Shown: positions 10,701 to 25,963, numbered from the stretch's first letter. The stretch: DNA of 64,000 nucleotides from Auanema rhodensis (GCA_964057225.1 CAXKVF010000084.1:1-64000); one strand, 5' to 3'. Notes: a model not told the origin generated them from the letters alone. Translations and numbers: made by a program.

Positions 10701-11419
10701 ATCTAATTTTGAAAACCGCATCTCTTTATCTTTCACGTGAAGCGAGTTACATACCAAGTGCACATCACGTGTACATTTAATTAGCATAAATTAAAGTTCA
10801 CGTAAATTTCAAAGTCATGGTTACCATGAACCAATATCAATAAAAATTTGTTTTTAGACTAATATGGACATGGGGAATCTAATTTTGAAAACCGCATCTC
10901 TTTATCTTTCACGTGAAGCGAGTTACATACCAAGTGCACATCACGTGTACATTTAATTAGCATAAATTAAAGTTCACGTAAATTTCAAAGTCATGGTTAC
11001 CATGAACCAATATCAATAAAAATTTGTTTTTAGACTAATATGGACATGGGGAATCTAATTTTGAAAACCGCATCTCTTCATCTTTCACGTGAAGCGAGTT
11101 ACATACCAAGTGCACATCACGTGTACATTTAATTAGCATAAATTAAAGTTCACGTAAATTTCAAAGTCATGGTTACCATGCACCAATATCAATAAAAATT
11201 TGTTTTTAGACTAATATGGACATGGGGAATCTAATTTTGAAAACCACATCTCTTTATCTTTCACGTGAAGCGAGTTACATACCAAGTGCACATCACGTGT
11301 ACATTTAATTAGCATAAATTAAAGTTCACGTAAATTTCAAAGTCATGGTTACCATGCACCAATATCAATAAAAATTTGTTTTTAGACTAATATGGACATG
11401 GGGAATTTAATTTTGAAAA
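7724..11419. repeat. HOR block L, copy 2 (21 monomers)
   Basis: It repeats the marker order of 4556-7723: TGTACAATT/AAGC, ACCACA, TTGAGAACC (about 8424), TTAATAAG (8841), CTTCATC, CAGGTG (9535), TGTATTAACAC (about 9970), TTTTCAGAC (10151), then CACC with ACCACA. TTGAGAACC and TTAATAAG lie 3520 bp from copy 1. CAGGTG and TTTTCAGAC lie 3344 bp from it. Extra monomers include an AAGC unit after the first AACC and additional AACC units near 10.5-11 kb. Confidence 0.85.
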
Positions 11420-13003
11420 CCGCATCTCTTTATCTTTCACGTGAAGCGAGTTACATACCAAGTGCACATCACGTGTACAATTAATTAGCATAAATTAAAG
11501 TTCACGTAAATTTCAAAGTCATGGTTACCATGAAGCAATATCAATAAAAATTTGTTTTTAGACTAATATGGACATGGGGAATCTAATTTTGAAAACCACA
11601 TCTCTTTATCTTTCACGTGAAGCGAGTTACATACCAAGTGCACATCACGTGTACATTTAATTAGCATAAATTAAAGTTCACGTAAATTTCAAAGTCATGG
11701 TTACCATGAACCAATATCAATAAAAATTTGTTTTTAGACTAATATGGACATGGGGAATCTAATTTTGAAAACCGCATCTCTTTATCTTTCACGTGAAGCG
11801 AGTTACATACCAAGTGCACATCACGTGTACATTTAATTAGCATAAATTAAAGTTCACGTAAATTTCAAAGTCATGGTTACCATGCACCAATATCAATAAA
11901 AATTTGTTTTTAGACTAATATGGACATGGGGAATCTAATTTTGAAAACCGCATCTCTTTATCTTTCACGTGAAGCGAGTTACATACCAAGTGCACATCAC
12001 GTGTACAATTAATTAGCATAAATTAAAGTTCACGTAAATTTCAAAGTCATGGTTACCATGAAGCAATATCAATAAAAATTTGTTTTTAGACTAATATGGA
12101 CATGGGGAATCTAATTTTGAAAACCACATCTCTTTATCTTTCACGTGAAGCGAGTTACATACCAAGTGCACATCACGTGTACATTTAATTAGCATAAATT
12201 AAAGTTCACGTAAATTTCAAAGTCATGGTTACCATGAACCAATATCAATAAAAATTTGTTTTTAGACTAATATGGACATGGGGAATCTAATTTTGAAAAC
12301 CGCATCTCTTTATCTTTCACGTGAAGCGAGTTACATACCAAGTGCACATCACGTGTACATTTAATTAGCATAAATTAAAGTTCACGTAAATTTCAAAGTC
12401 ATGGTTACCATGAACTAATATCAATAAAAATTTGTTTTTAGACTAATATGGACATGGGGAATCTAATTTTGAAAACCGCATCTCTTTATCTTTCACGTGA
12501 AGCGAGTTACATACCAAGTGCACATCACGTGTACATTTAATTAGCATAAATTAAAGTTCACGTAAATTTCAAAGTCATGGTTACCATGAACCAATATCAA
12601 TAAAAATTTGTTTTTAGACTAATATGGACATGGGGAATCTAATTTTGAAAACCGCATCTCTTTATCTTTCACGTGAAGCGAGTTACATACCAAGTGCACA
12701 TCACGTGTACATTTAATAAGCATAAATTAAAGTTCACGTAAATTTCAAAGTCATGGTTACCATGAACCAATATCAATAAAAATTTGTTTTTAGACTAATA
12801 TGGACATGGGGAATCTAATTTTGAAAACCGCATCTCTTCATCTTTCACATGAAGCGAGTTACATACCAAGTGCACATCACGTGTACATTTAATTAGCATA
12901 AATTAAAGTTCACGTAAATTTCAAAGTCATGGTTACCATGAACCAATATCAATATAAATTTGTTTTTAGACTAATATGGACATGGGGAATCTAATTTTGA
13001 AAA
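11420..13003. repeat. HOR block L, copy 3 (partial, 9 monomers)
   Basis: It opens with the TGTACAATT/AAGC and ACCACA pair, which occurs twice 528 bp apart (11477 and 12005), as at 4085 and 4613. It continues with AACC, AACT, AACC, TTAATAAG/AACC (12713) and CTTCATC/AACC, then breaks off before the CAGGTG part. The TTGAGAACC mark is absent. The doubled TGTACAATT pair suggests this copy derives from the 4028-4900 version rather than from copy 2. Confidence 0.75.
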
Positions 13004-16000
13004 CCGCATCTCTTTATCTTTCACGTGAAGCGAGTTACATACCAAGTGCACATCACGTGTACATTTAATTAGCATAAATTAAAGTTCACGTAAATTTCAA
13101 AGTCATGGTTACCATGCACCAATATCAATAAAAATTTGTTTTTAGACTAATATGGACATGGGGAATCTAATTTTGAAAACCGCATCTCTTTATCTTTCAC
13201 GTGAAGCGAGTTACATACCAAGTGCACATCACGTGTACATTTAATTAGCATAAATTAAAGTTCACGTAAATTTCAAAGTCATGGTTACCATGAAGCAATA
13301 TCAATTAAAATTTGTTTTTAGACTAATATGGACATGGGGAATCTAATTTTGAAAACCGCATCTCTTTATCTTTCACGTGAAGCGAGTTACATACCAAGTG
13401 CACATCACGTGTACATTTAATTAGCATAAATTAAAGTTCACGTAAATTTCAAAGTCATGGTTACCATGATGCAATATCAATAAAAATTTGTTTTTAGACT
13501 AATATGGACATGGGGAATCTAATTTTGAAAACCGCATCTCTTTATCTTTCACGTGAAGCGAGTTACATACCAAGTGCACATCACGTGTACATTTAATTAG
13601 CATAAATTAAAGTTCACGTAAATTTCAAAGTCATGGTTACCATGCACCAATATCAATAAAAATTTGTTTTTAGACTAATATGGACATGGGGAATCTAATT
13701 TTGAAAACCGCATCTCTTTATCTTTCACGTGAAGCGAGTTACATACCAAGTGCACATCACGTGTACATTTAATTAGCATAAATTAAAGTTCACGTAAATT
13801 TCAAAGTCATGGTTACCATGAAGCAATATCAATAAAAATTTGTTTTTAGACTAATATGGACATGGGGAATCTAATTTTGAAAACCGCATCTCTTTATCTT
13901 TCACGTGAAGCGAGTTACATACCAAGTGCACATCACGTGTACATTTAATTAGCATAAATTAAAGTTCACGTAAAATTCAAAGTCATGGTTACCATGCACC
14001 AATATCAATAAAAATTTGTTTTTAGACTAATATGGACATGGGGAATCTAATTTTGAAAACCGCATCTCTTTATCTTTCACGTGAAGCGAGTTACATACCA
14101 AGTGCACATCACGTGTACATTTAATTAGCATAAATTAAAGTTCACGTAAATTTCAAAGTCATGGTTACCATGAACCAATATCAATAAAAATTTGTTTTTA
14201 GACTAATATGGACATGGGAAATCTAATTTTGAAAACCGCATCTCTTCATCTTTCACGTGAAGCGAGTTACATACCAAGTGCACATCACGTGTACATTTAA
14301 TTAGCATAAATTAAAGTTCACGTAAATTTCAAAGTCATGGTTACCATGCACCAATATCAATAAAAATTTGTTTTTAGACTAATATGGACATGGGGAATCT
14401 AATTTTGAAAACCGCATCTCTTTATCTTTCACGTGAAGCGAGTTACATACCAAGTGCACATCACGTGTACATTTAATTAGCATAAATTAAAGTTCACGTA
14501 AATTTCAAAGTCATGGTTACCATGCACCAATATCAATAAAAATTTGTTTTTAGACTAATATGGACATGGGGAATCTAATTTTCAAAACCGCATCTCTTTA
14601 TCTTTCACGTGAAGCGAGTTACATACTAAGTGCACATCACGTGTACATTTAATTAGCATAAATTAAAGTTCACGTAAATTTCAAAGTCATGGTTACCATG
14701 CACCAATATCAATAAAAATTTGTTTTTAGACTAATATGGACATGGGGAATCTAATTTTGAAAACCGCATCTCTTTATCTTTCACGTGAAGCGAGTTACAG
14801 ACCAAGTGCACATCACGTGTACATTTAATTAGCATAAATTAAAGTTCACGTAAATTTCAAAGTCATGGTTACCATGAAGCAATATCAATAAAAATTTGTT
14901 TTTAGACTAATATGGACATGGGGAATCTAATTTTGAAAACCGCATCTCTTTATCTTTCACGTGAAGCGAGTTACATACCAAGTGCACATCACGTGTACAT
15001 TTAATTAGCATAAATTAAAGTTCACGTAAATTTCAAAGTCATGGTTACCATGAACCAATATCAATAAAAATTTGTTTTTAGACTAATATGGACATGGGGA
15101 ATCTAATTTTGAAAACCGCATCTCTTTATCTTTCACGTGAAGCGAGTTACATACCAAGTGCACATCACGTGTACATTTAATTAGCATAAATTAAAGTTCA
15201 CGTAAATTTCAAAGTCATGGTTACCATGAACCAATATCAATAAAAATTTGTTTTTAGACTAATATGGACATGGGGAATCTAATTTTGAAAACCGCATCTC
15301 TTCATCTTTCACGTGAAGCGAGTTACATACCAAGTGCACATCACGTGTACATTTAATTAGCATAAATTAAAGTTCACGTAAATTTCAAAGTCATGGTTAC
15401 CATGAAGCAATATCAATAAAAATTTGTTTTTAGACTAATATGGACATGGGGAATCTAATTTTGAAAACCGCATCTCTTTATCTTTCACGTGAAGCGAGTT
15501 ACATACCAAGTGCACATCACGTGTACATTTAATTAGCATAAATTAAAGTTCACGTAAATTTCAAAGTCATGGTTACCATGAACCAATATCAATAAAAATT
15601 TGTTTTTAGACTAATATGGACATGGGGAATCTAATTTTGAAAACCGCATCTCTTTATCTTTCACGTGAAGCGAGTTACATACCAAGTGCACATCACGTGT
15701 ACATTTAATTAGCATAAATTAAAGTTCACGTAAATTTCAAAGTCATGGTTACCATGCACCAATATCAATAAAAATTTGTTTTTAGACTAATATGGACATG
15801 GGGAATCTAATTTTGAAAACCGCATCTCTTTATCTTTCACGTGAAGCGAGTTACATACCAAGTGCACATCACGTGTACATTTAATTAGCATAAATTAAAG
15901 TTCACGTAAATTTCAAAGTCATGGTTACCATGAACCAATATCAATAAAAATTTGTTTTTAGACTAATATGGACATGGGGAATCTAATTTTGAAAACCGCA

Positions 16001-19000
16001 TCTCTTTATCTTTCACGTGAAGCGAGTTACATACCAAGTGCACATCACGTGTACATTTAATTAGCATAAATTAAAGTTCACGTAAAATTCAAAGTCATGG
16101 TTACCATGAACCAATATCAATAAAAATTTGTTTTTAGACTAATATGGACATGGGTAATCTAATTTTGAAAACCGCATCTCTTTATCTTTCACGTGAAGCG
16201 AGTTACATACCAAGTGCACATCACGTGTACATTTAATTAGCATAAATTAAAGTTCACGTAAATTTCAAAGTCATGGTTACCATGAACCAATATCAATAAA
16301 AATTTGTTTTTAGACTAATATGGACATGGGGAATCTAATTTTGAAAACCGCATCTCTTTATCTTTCACGTGAAGCGAGTTACATACCAAGTGCACATCAC
16401 GTGTACATTTAATTAGCATAAATTAAAGTTCACGTAAATTTCAAAGTCATGGTTACCATGAACCAATATCAATAAAAATTTGTTTTTAGACTAATATGGA
16501 CATGGGGAATCTAATTTTGAAAACCGCATCTCTTTATCTTTCACGTGAAGCGAGTTACATACCAAGTGCACATCACGTGTACATTTAATTAGCATAAATT
16601 AAAGTTCACGTAAAATTCAAAGTCATGGTTACCATGAACCAATATCAATAAAAATTTGTTTTTAGACTAATATGGACATGGGGAATCTAATTTTGAAAAC
16701 CGCATCTCTTTATCTTTCACGTGAAGCGAGTTACATACCAAGTGCACATCACGTGTACATTTAATTAGCATAAATTAAAGTTCACGTAAATTTCAAAGTC
16801 ATGGTTACCATGAACCAATATCAATAAAAATTGGTTTTTAGACTAATATGGACATGGGGAATCTATATTTGAAAACCGCATCTCTTCATCTTTCACGTGA
16901 AGCGAGTTACATACCAAGTGCACATCACGTGTACATTTAATTAGCATAAATTAAAGTTCACGCAAATTTCAAAGTCATGGTTACCATGAACCAATATCAA
17001 TAAAAATTTGTTTTTAGACTAATATGGACATGGGGAATCTAATTTTGAAAACCGCATCTCTTCATCTTTCACGTGAAGCGAGTTACATACCAAGTGCACA
17101 TCACGTGTACATTTAATTAGCATAAATTAAAGTTCACGTAAATTTCAAAGTCATGGTTACCATGCACCAATATCAATAAAAATTTGTTTTTAGACTAATA
17201 TGGACATGGGGAATCTAATTTTGAAAACCGCATCTCTTTATCTTTCACGTGAAGCGAGTTACATACCAAGTGCACATCACGTGTACATTTAATTAGCATA
17301 AATTAAAGTTCACGTAAATTTCAAAGTCATGGTTACCATGAACCAATATCAATAAAAATTTGTTTTTAGACTAATATGGACATGGGGAATCTAATTTTGA
17401 AAACCGCATCTCTTTATCTTTCACGTGAAGCGAGTTACATACCAAGTGCACATCACGTGTACATTTAATTAGCATAAATTAAAGTTCACGTAAATTTCAA
17501 AGTCATGGTTACCATGAACCAATATCAATAAAAATTTGTTTTTAGACTAATATGGACATGGGGAATCTAATTTTGAAAACCGCATCTCTTTATCTTTCAC
17601 GTGAAGCGAGTTACATACCAAGTGCACATCACGTGTACATTTAATTAGCATAAATTAAAGTTCACGTAAATTTCAAAGCCATGGTTACCATGAACCAATA
17701 TCAATAAAAATTTGTTTTTAGACTAATATGGACATGGGGAATCTAATTTTGAAAACCGCATCTCTTTATCTTTCACGTGAAGCGAGTTACATACCAAGTG
17801 CACATCACGTGTACATTTAATTAGCATAAATTAAAGTTCACGTAAATTTCAAAGTCATGGTTACCATGAACCAATATCAATAAAAATTTGTTTTTAGACT
17901 AATATGGACATGGGGAATCTAATTTTGAAAACCGCATCTCTTTATCTTTCACGTGAAGCGAGTTACATACCAAGTGCACATCACGTGTACATTTAATTAG
18001 CATAAATTAAAGTTCACGTAAATTTCAAAGTCATGGTTACCATGAACCAATATCAATAAAAATTTGTTTTTAGACTAATATGGACATGGGGAATCTAATT
18101 TTGAAAACCGCATCTCTTTATCTTTCACGTGAAGCGAGTTACATACCAAGTGCACATCACGTGTACATTTAATTAGCATAAATTAAAGTTCACGTAAATT
18201 TCAAAGCCATGGTTACCATGAACCAATATCAATAAAAATTTGTTTTTAGACTAATATGGACATGGGGAATCTAATTTTGAAAACCGCATCTCTTTATCTT
18301 TCACGTGAAGCGAGTTACATACCAAGTGCACATCACGTGTACATTTAATTAGCATAAATTAAAGTTCACGTAAATTTCAAAGTCATGGTTACCATGAACC
18401 AATATCAATAAAAATTTGTTTTTAGACTAATATGGACATGGGGAATCTAATTTTGAAAACCGCATCTCTTTATCTTTCACGTGAAGCGAGTTACATACCA
18501 AGTGCACATCACGTGTACATTAAATTAGCATAAATTAAAGTTCACGTAAATTTCAAAGTCATGGTTACCATGCACCAATATCAATAAAAATTTGTTTTTA
18601 GACTAATATGGACATGGGGAATCTAATTTTGAAAACCGCATCTCTTTATCTTTCACGTGAAGCGAGTTACATACCAAGTGCACATCATGTGTACATTTAA
18701 TTAGCATAAATTAAAGTTCACGTAAATTTCAAAGTCATGGTTACCATGCACCAATATCAATAAAAATTTGTTTTTAGACTAATATGGACATGAGGAATCT
18801 AATTTTGAAAACCGCATCTCTTTATCTTTCACGTGAAGCGAGTTACATACCAAGTGCACATCACGTGTACATTTAATTAGCATAAATTAAAGTTCACGTA
18901 AATTTCAAAGTCATGGTTACCATGAACCAATATCAATGAAAATTTGTTTTTAGACTAATATGGACATGGGGAATCTAATTTTGAAAACCGCATCTCTTTA

Positions 19001-19867
19001 TCTTTCACGTGAAGCGAGTTACATACCAAGTGCACATCACGTGTACATTTAATTAGCATAAATTAAAGTTCACGTAAATTTCAAAGTCATGGTTACCATG
19101 AACCAATATCAATAAAAATTTGTTTTTAGACTAATATGGACATGGGGAATCTAATTTTGAAAACCGCATCTCTTTATCTTTCACGTGAAGCGAGTTACAT
19201 ACCAAGTGCACATCACGTGTACATTTAATTAGCATAAATTAATGTTCACGTAAATTTCAAAGTCATGGTTACCATGAACCAATATCAATAAAAATTTGTT
19301 TTTAGACTAATATGGACATGGGGAATCTAATTTTGACAACCGCATCCCTTTATCTTTCACGTGAAGCGAGTTACATACCAAGTGCACATCACGTGTACAT
19401 TTAATTAGCATAAATTAAAGTTCACGTAAATTTCAAAGTCATGGTTACCATGAACCAATATCAATAAAAATTTGTTTTTAGACTAATATGGACATGGGGA
19501 ATCTAATTTTGAAAACCGCATCTCTTTATCTTACACGTGAAGCGAGTTACATACCAAGTGCACATCACGTGTACATTTAATTAGCATAAATTAAAGTTCA
19601 CGTAAATTTCAAAGTCATGGTTACCATGAACCAATATCAATAAAAATTTGTTTTTAGACTAATATGGACATGGGGAATCTAATTTTGAAAACCGCATCTC
19701 TTTATCTTTCACGTGAAGCGAGTTACATACCAAGTGCACATCACGTGTACATTTAATTAGCATAAATTAAAGTTCACGTAAATTTCAAAGTCATGGTTAC
19801 CATGCACCAATATCAATAAAAATTTGTTATTAGACTAATATGGACATGGGGAATCTAATTTTGAAAA
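13004..19867. repeat. Satellite segment without a clear long HOR
   Basis: Monomers here are mixed CACC, AAGC, ATGC and AACC up to about 15.9 kb, then almost all AACC to about 18.5 kb, then AACC with some CACC. Markers are mostly private substitutions: TACAGACC near 14799, CATGGGTAAT near 16154, CTATATTTG near 16864, CACGCAAAT near 16962, TTGACAACC near 19335. A local trimer duplication is suggested by AAAGCCATGG at 17679 and 18207, 528 bp apart. No unit is truncated and the 176-bp phase is unbroken. Confidence 0.75.
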
Positions 19868-22800
19868 CCGCATCTCTTTATCTTTCACGTGAAGCGAGTT
19901 ACATACCAAGTGCACATCACGTGTACATTTAATTAGCATAAATTAAAGTTTACGTAAATTTCAAAGTCATGGTTACCATGAAGCAATATCAATAAAAATT
20001 TGTTTTTAAACTAATATGGACATGGGGAATCTAATTTTGAAAACCGCATCTCTTTATCTTTCACGTGAAGCGAGTTACATACCAAGTGCACATCACGTGT
20101 ACATTTAATTAGCATAAATTAAAGTTCACGTAAATTTCAAAGTCATGGTTACCATGAACCAATATCAATAAAAATTTGTTTTTAGACTAATATGGACATG
20201 GGGAATCTAATTTTGGAAACCGCATCTCTTTATCTTTCACGTGAAGCGAGTTACATACCAAGTGCACATCACGTGTACATTTAATTAGCATAAATTAAAG
20301 TTCACGTAAATTTCAAAGTCATGGTTACCATGAACCAATATCAATAAAAATTTGTTTTTAGACTAATATGGACATGGGGAATCTAATTTTGAAAACAGCA
20401 TCTCTTCATCTTTCACGTGAAGCGAGTTACATACCAAGTGCACATCACGTGTACATTTAATTAGCATAAATTAAAGTTCACGTAAATTTCAAAGTCATGG
20501 TTACCATGCACCAATATCAATAAAAATTTGTTATTAGACTAATATGGACATGGGGAATCTAATTTTGAAAACCGCATCTCTTTATCTTTCACGTGAAGCG
20601 AGTTACATACCAAGTGCACATCACGTGTACATTTAATTAGCATAAATTAAAGTTTACGTAAATTTCAAAGTCATGGTTACCATGAAGCAATATCAATAAA
20701 AATTTGTTTTTAGACTAATATGGACATGGGGAATCTAATTTTGAAAACCGCATCTCTTTATCTTTCACGTGAAGCGAGTTACATACCAAGTGCACATCAC
20801 GTGTACATTTAATTAGCATAAATTAAAGTTCACGTAAATTTCAAAGTCATGGTTACCATGAACCAATATCAATAAAAATTTGTTTTTAGACTAATATGGA
20901 CATGTGGAATCTAATTTTGAAAACCGCATCTCTTTATCTTTCACGTGAAGCGAGTTACATACCAAGTGCACATCACGTGTACATTTAATTAGCATAAATT
21001 AAAGTTCACGTAAATTTCAAAGTCATGGTTACCATGAACCAATATCAATAAAAATTTGTTTTTAGACTAATATGGACATGGGGAATCTAATTTTGAAAAC
21101 CGCATCTCTTTATCTTTCACGTGAAGCGAGTTACATACCAAGTGCACATCACGTGTACATTTAATTAGCATAAATTAAAGTTCACGTAAATTTCAAAGTC
21201 ATGGTTACCATGAACCAATATCAATAAAAATTTGTTTTTAGACTAATATGGACATGGGGAATCTAATTTTGAAAACCGCATCTCTTTATCTTTCACGTGA
21301 AGCGAGTTACATACCAAGTGCACATCACGTGTACATTTAATTAGCATAAATTAAAGTTCACGTAAATTTCAAAGTCATGGTTACCATGAAGCAATATCAA
21401 TAAAAATTTGTTTTTAGACTAATATGGACATGGGGAATCTAATTTTGAAAACCGCATCTCCTTATCTTACACGTGAAGCGAGTTACATACCAAGTGCACA
21501 TCACGTGTACATTTAATTAGCATAAATTAAAGTTCACGTAAATTTCAAAGTCATGGTTACCATGAACCAATATCAATAAAAATTTGTTTTTAGACTAATA
21601 TGGACATGGGGAATCTAATTTTGAAAACCGCATCTCTTTATCTTTCACGTGAAGCGAGTTACATACCAAGTGCACATCACGTGTACATTTAATTAGCATA
21701 AATTAAAGTTCACGTAAATTTCAAAGTCATGGTTACCATGCACCAATATCAATAAAAATTTGTTATTAGACTAATATGGACATGGGGAATCTAATTTTGA
21801 AAACCGCATCTCTTTATCTTTCACGTGAAGCGAGTTACATACCAAGTGCACATCACGTGTACATTTAATTAGCATAAATTAAAGTTTACGTAAATTTCAA
21901 AGTCATGGTTACCATGAAGCAATATCAATAAAAATTTGTTTTTAGACTAATATGGACATGGGGAATCTAATTTTGAAAACCGCATCTCTTTATCTTTCAC
22001 GTGAAGCGAGTTACATACCAAGTGCACATCACGTGTACATTTAATTAGCATAAATTAAAGTTCACGTAAATTTCAAAGTCATGGTTACCATGAACCAATA
22101 TCAATAAAAATTTGTTTTTAGACTAATATGGACATGGGGAATCTAATTTTGAAAACCGCATCTCTTTATCTTTCACGTGAAGCGAGTTACATACCAAGTG
22201 CACATCACGTGTACATTTAATTAGCATAAATTAAAGTTCACGTAAATTTCAAAGTCATGGTTACCATGAAGCAATATCAATAAAAATTTGTTTTTAGACT
22301 AATATGGACATGTGGAATCTAATTTTGAAAACCGCATCTCTTTATCTTTCACGTGAAGCGAGTTACATACCAAGTGCACATCACGTGTACATTTAATTAG
22401 CATAAATTAAAGTTCACGTAAATTTCAAAGTCATGGTTACCATGAACCAATATCAATAAAAATTTGTTTTTAGACTAATATGGACATGGGGAATCTAATT
22501 TTGAAAACCGCATCTCTTTATCTTTCACGTGAAGCGAGTTACATACCAAGTGCACATCACGTGTACATTTAATTAGCATAAATTAAAGTTCACGTAAAAT
22601 TCAAAGTCATGGTTACCATGAACCAATATCAATAAAAATTTGTTTTTAGACTAATATGGACATGGGGAATCTAATTTTGAAAACCGCATCTCTTTATCTT
22701 TCACGTGAAGCGAGTTACATACCAAGTGCACATCACGTGTACATTTAATTAGCATAAATTAAAGTTCACGTAAATTTCAAAGTCATGGTTACCATGAAGC

Positions 22801-23035
22801 AATATCAATAAAAATTTGTTTTTAGACTAATATGGACATGGGGAATCTAATTTTGAAAACCGCATCTCTTTATCTTTCACGTGAAGCGAGTTACATACCA
22901 AGTGCACATCACGTGTACATTTAATTAGCATAAATTAAAGTTCACGTAAATTTCAAAGTCATGGTTACCATGAACCAATATCAATAAAAATTTGTTTTTA
23001 GACTAATATGGACATGGGGAATCTAATTTTGAAAA
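19868..23035. repeat. HOR block M, copy 1 (18 monomers, 3168 bp)
   Basis: Every marker I tracked recurs 3168 bp downstream: TTTACG (19949), TTTTGGAAAC (about 20216), AACAGC with CTTCATC (about 20397), TTATTAG (20531 and 21763), CATGTGG (20901 and 22309), CTCCTTATCTTAC (21458) and CGTAAAATTC (about 22597). Internally it contains a sub-duplication: TTATTAG recurs after 7 monomers and CATGTGG after 8. One private change is GTTTTTAAAC near 20008. The monomer before 19868 differs from the corresponding unit before 23036, which sets the left boundary. Confidence 0.9.
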
Positions 23036-25963
23036 CCGCATCTCTTTATCTTTCACGTGAAGCGAGTTACATACCAAGTGCACATCACGTGTACATTTAA
23101 TTAGCATAAATTAAAGTTTACGTAAATTTCAAAGTCATGGTTACCATGAAGCAATATCAATAAAAATTTGTTTTTAGACTAATATGGACATGGGGAATCT
23201 AATTTTGAAAACCGCATCTCTTTATCTTTCACGTGAAGCGAGTTACATACCAAGTGCACATCACGTGTACATTTAATTAGCATAAATTAAAGTTCACGTA
23301 AATTTCAAAGTCATGGTTACCATGAACCAATATCAATAAAAATTTGTTTTTAGACTAATATGGACATGGGGAATCTAATTTTGGAAACCGCATCTCTTTA
23401 TCTTTCACGTGAAGCGAGTTACATACCAAGTGCACATCACGTGTACATTTAATTAGCATAAATTAAAGTTCACGTAAATTTCAAAGTCATGGTTACCATG
23501 AACCAATATCAATAAAAATTTGTTTTTAGACTAATATGGACATGGGGAATCTAATTTTGAAAACAGCATCTCTTCATCTTTCACGTGAAGCGAGTTACAT
23601 ACCAAGTGCACATCACGTGTACATTTAATTAGCATAAATTAAAGTTCACGTAAATTTCAAAGTCATGGTTACCATGCACCAATATCAATAAAAATTTGTT
23701 ATTAGACTAATATGGACATGGGGAATCTAATTTTGAAAACCGCATCTCTTTATCTTTCACGTGAAGCGAGTTACATACCAAGTGCACATCACGTGTACAT
23801 TTAATTAGCATAAATTAAAGTTTACGTAAATTTCAAAGTCATGGTTACCATGAAGCAATATCAATAAAAATTTGTTTTTAGACTAATATGGACATGGGGA
23901 ATCTAATTTTGAAAACCGCATCTCTTTATCTTTCACGTGAAGCGAGTTACATACCAAGTGCACATCACGTGTACATTTAATTAGCATAAATTAAAGTTCA
24001 CGTAAATTTCAAAGTCATGGTTACCATGAACCAATATCAATAAAAATTTGTTTTTAGACTAATATGGACATGTGGAATCTAATTTTGAAAACCGCATCTC
24101 TTTATCTTTCACGTGAAGCGAGTTACATACCAAGTGCACATCACGTGTACATTTAATTAGCATAAATTAAAGTTCACGTAAATTTCAAAGTCATGGTTAC
24201 CATGAACCAATATCAATAAAAATTTGTTTTTAGACTAATATGGACATGGGGAATCTAATTTTGAAAACCGCATCTCTTTATCTTTCACGTGAAGCGAGTT
24301 ACATACCAAGTGCACATCACGTGTACATTTAATTAGCATAAATTAAAGTTCACGTAAATTTCAAAGTCATGGTTACCATGAACCAATATCAATAAAAATT
24401 TGTTTTTAGACTAATATGGACATGGGGAATCTAATTTTGAAAACCGCATCTCTTTATCTTTCACGTGAAGCGAGTTACATACCAAGTGCACATCACGTGT
24501 ACATTTAATTAGCATAAATTAAAGTTCACGTAAATTTCAAAGTCATGGTTACCATGAAGCAATATCAATAAAAATTTGTTTTTAGACTAATATGGACATG
24601 GGGAATCTAATTTTGAAAACCGCATCTCCTTATCTTACACGTGAAGCGAGTTACATACCAAGTGCACATCACGTGTACATTTAATTAGCATAAATTAAAG
24701 TTCACGTAAATTTCAAAGTCATGGTTACCATGAACCAATATCAATAAAAATTTGTTTTTAGACTAATATGGACATGGGGAATCTAATTTTGAAAACCGCA
24801 TCTCTTTATCTTTCACGTGAAGCGAGTTACATACCAAGTGCACATCACGTGTACATTTAATTAGCATAAATTAAAGTTCACGTAAATTTCAAAGTCATGG
24901 TTACCATGCACCAATATCAATAAAAATTTGTTATTAGACTAATATGGACATGGGGAATCTAATTTTGAAAACCGCATCTCTTTATCTTTCACGTGAAGCG
25001 AGTTACATACCAAGTGCACATCACGTGTACATTTAATTAGCATAAATTAAAGTTTACGTAAATTTCAAAGTCATGGTTACCATGAAGCAATATCAATAAA
25101 AATTTGTTTTTAGACTAATATGGACATGGGGAATCTAATTTTGAAAACCGCATCTCTTTATCTTTCACGTGAAGCGAGTTACATACCAAGTGCACATCAC
25201 GTGTACATTTAATTAGCATAAATTAAAGTTCACGTAAATTTCAAAGTCATGGTTACCATGAACCAATATCAATAAAAATTTGTTTTTAGACTAATATGGA
25301 CATGGGGAATCTAATTTTGAAAACCGCATCTCTTTATCTTTCACGTGAAGCGAGTTACATACCAAGTGCACATCACGTGTACATTTAATTAGCATAAATT
25401 AAAGTTCACGTAAATTTCAAAGTCATGGTTACCATGAAGCAATATCAATAAAAATTTGTTTTTAGACTAATATGGACATGTGGAATCTAATTTTGAAAAC
25501 CGCATCTCTTTATCTTTCACGTGAAGCGAGTTACATACCAAGTGCACATCACGTGTACATTTAATTAGCATAAATTAAAGTTCACGTAAATTTCAAAGTC
25601 ATGGTTACCATGAACCAATATCAATAAAAATTTGTTTTTAGACTAATATGGACATGGGGAATCTAATTTTGAAAACCGCATCTCTTTATCTTTCACGTGA
25701 AGCGAGTTACATACCAAGTGCACATCACGTGTACATTTAATTAGCATAAATTAAAGTTCACGTAAAATTCAAAGTCATGGTTACCATGAACCAATATCAA
25801 TAAAAATTTGTTTTTAGACTAATATGGACATGGGGAATCTAATTTTGAAAACCGCATCTCTTTATCTTTCACGTGAAGCGAGTTACATACCAAGTGCACA
25901 TCACGTGTACATTTAATTAGCATAAATTAAAGTTCACGTAAATTTCAAAGTCATGGTTACCAT
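23036..25963. repeat. HOR block M, copy 2
   Basis: This is the tandem copy of 19868-23035 at an offset of exactly 18 monomers. Shared markers: TTTACG (23117), TTTTGGAAAC (about 23384), AACAGC/CTTCATC (about 23565), TTATTAG (23699 and 24931), CATGTGG (24069 and 25477), CTCCTTATCTTAC (24626) and CGTAAAATTC (about 25765). The match stops near 25965, where this copy has AACT and copy 1 has AAGC. The following monomer carries the private change AATTAGAGTTCAAG (about 26102). Confidence 0.88.

Noticed and set aside
4028-12100. TGTACAATT monomers as a separate satellite family
   Set aside because: They differ from the common unit by one or two bases and keep the same phase and length, so they are only a marked haplotype.
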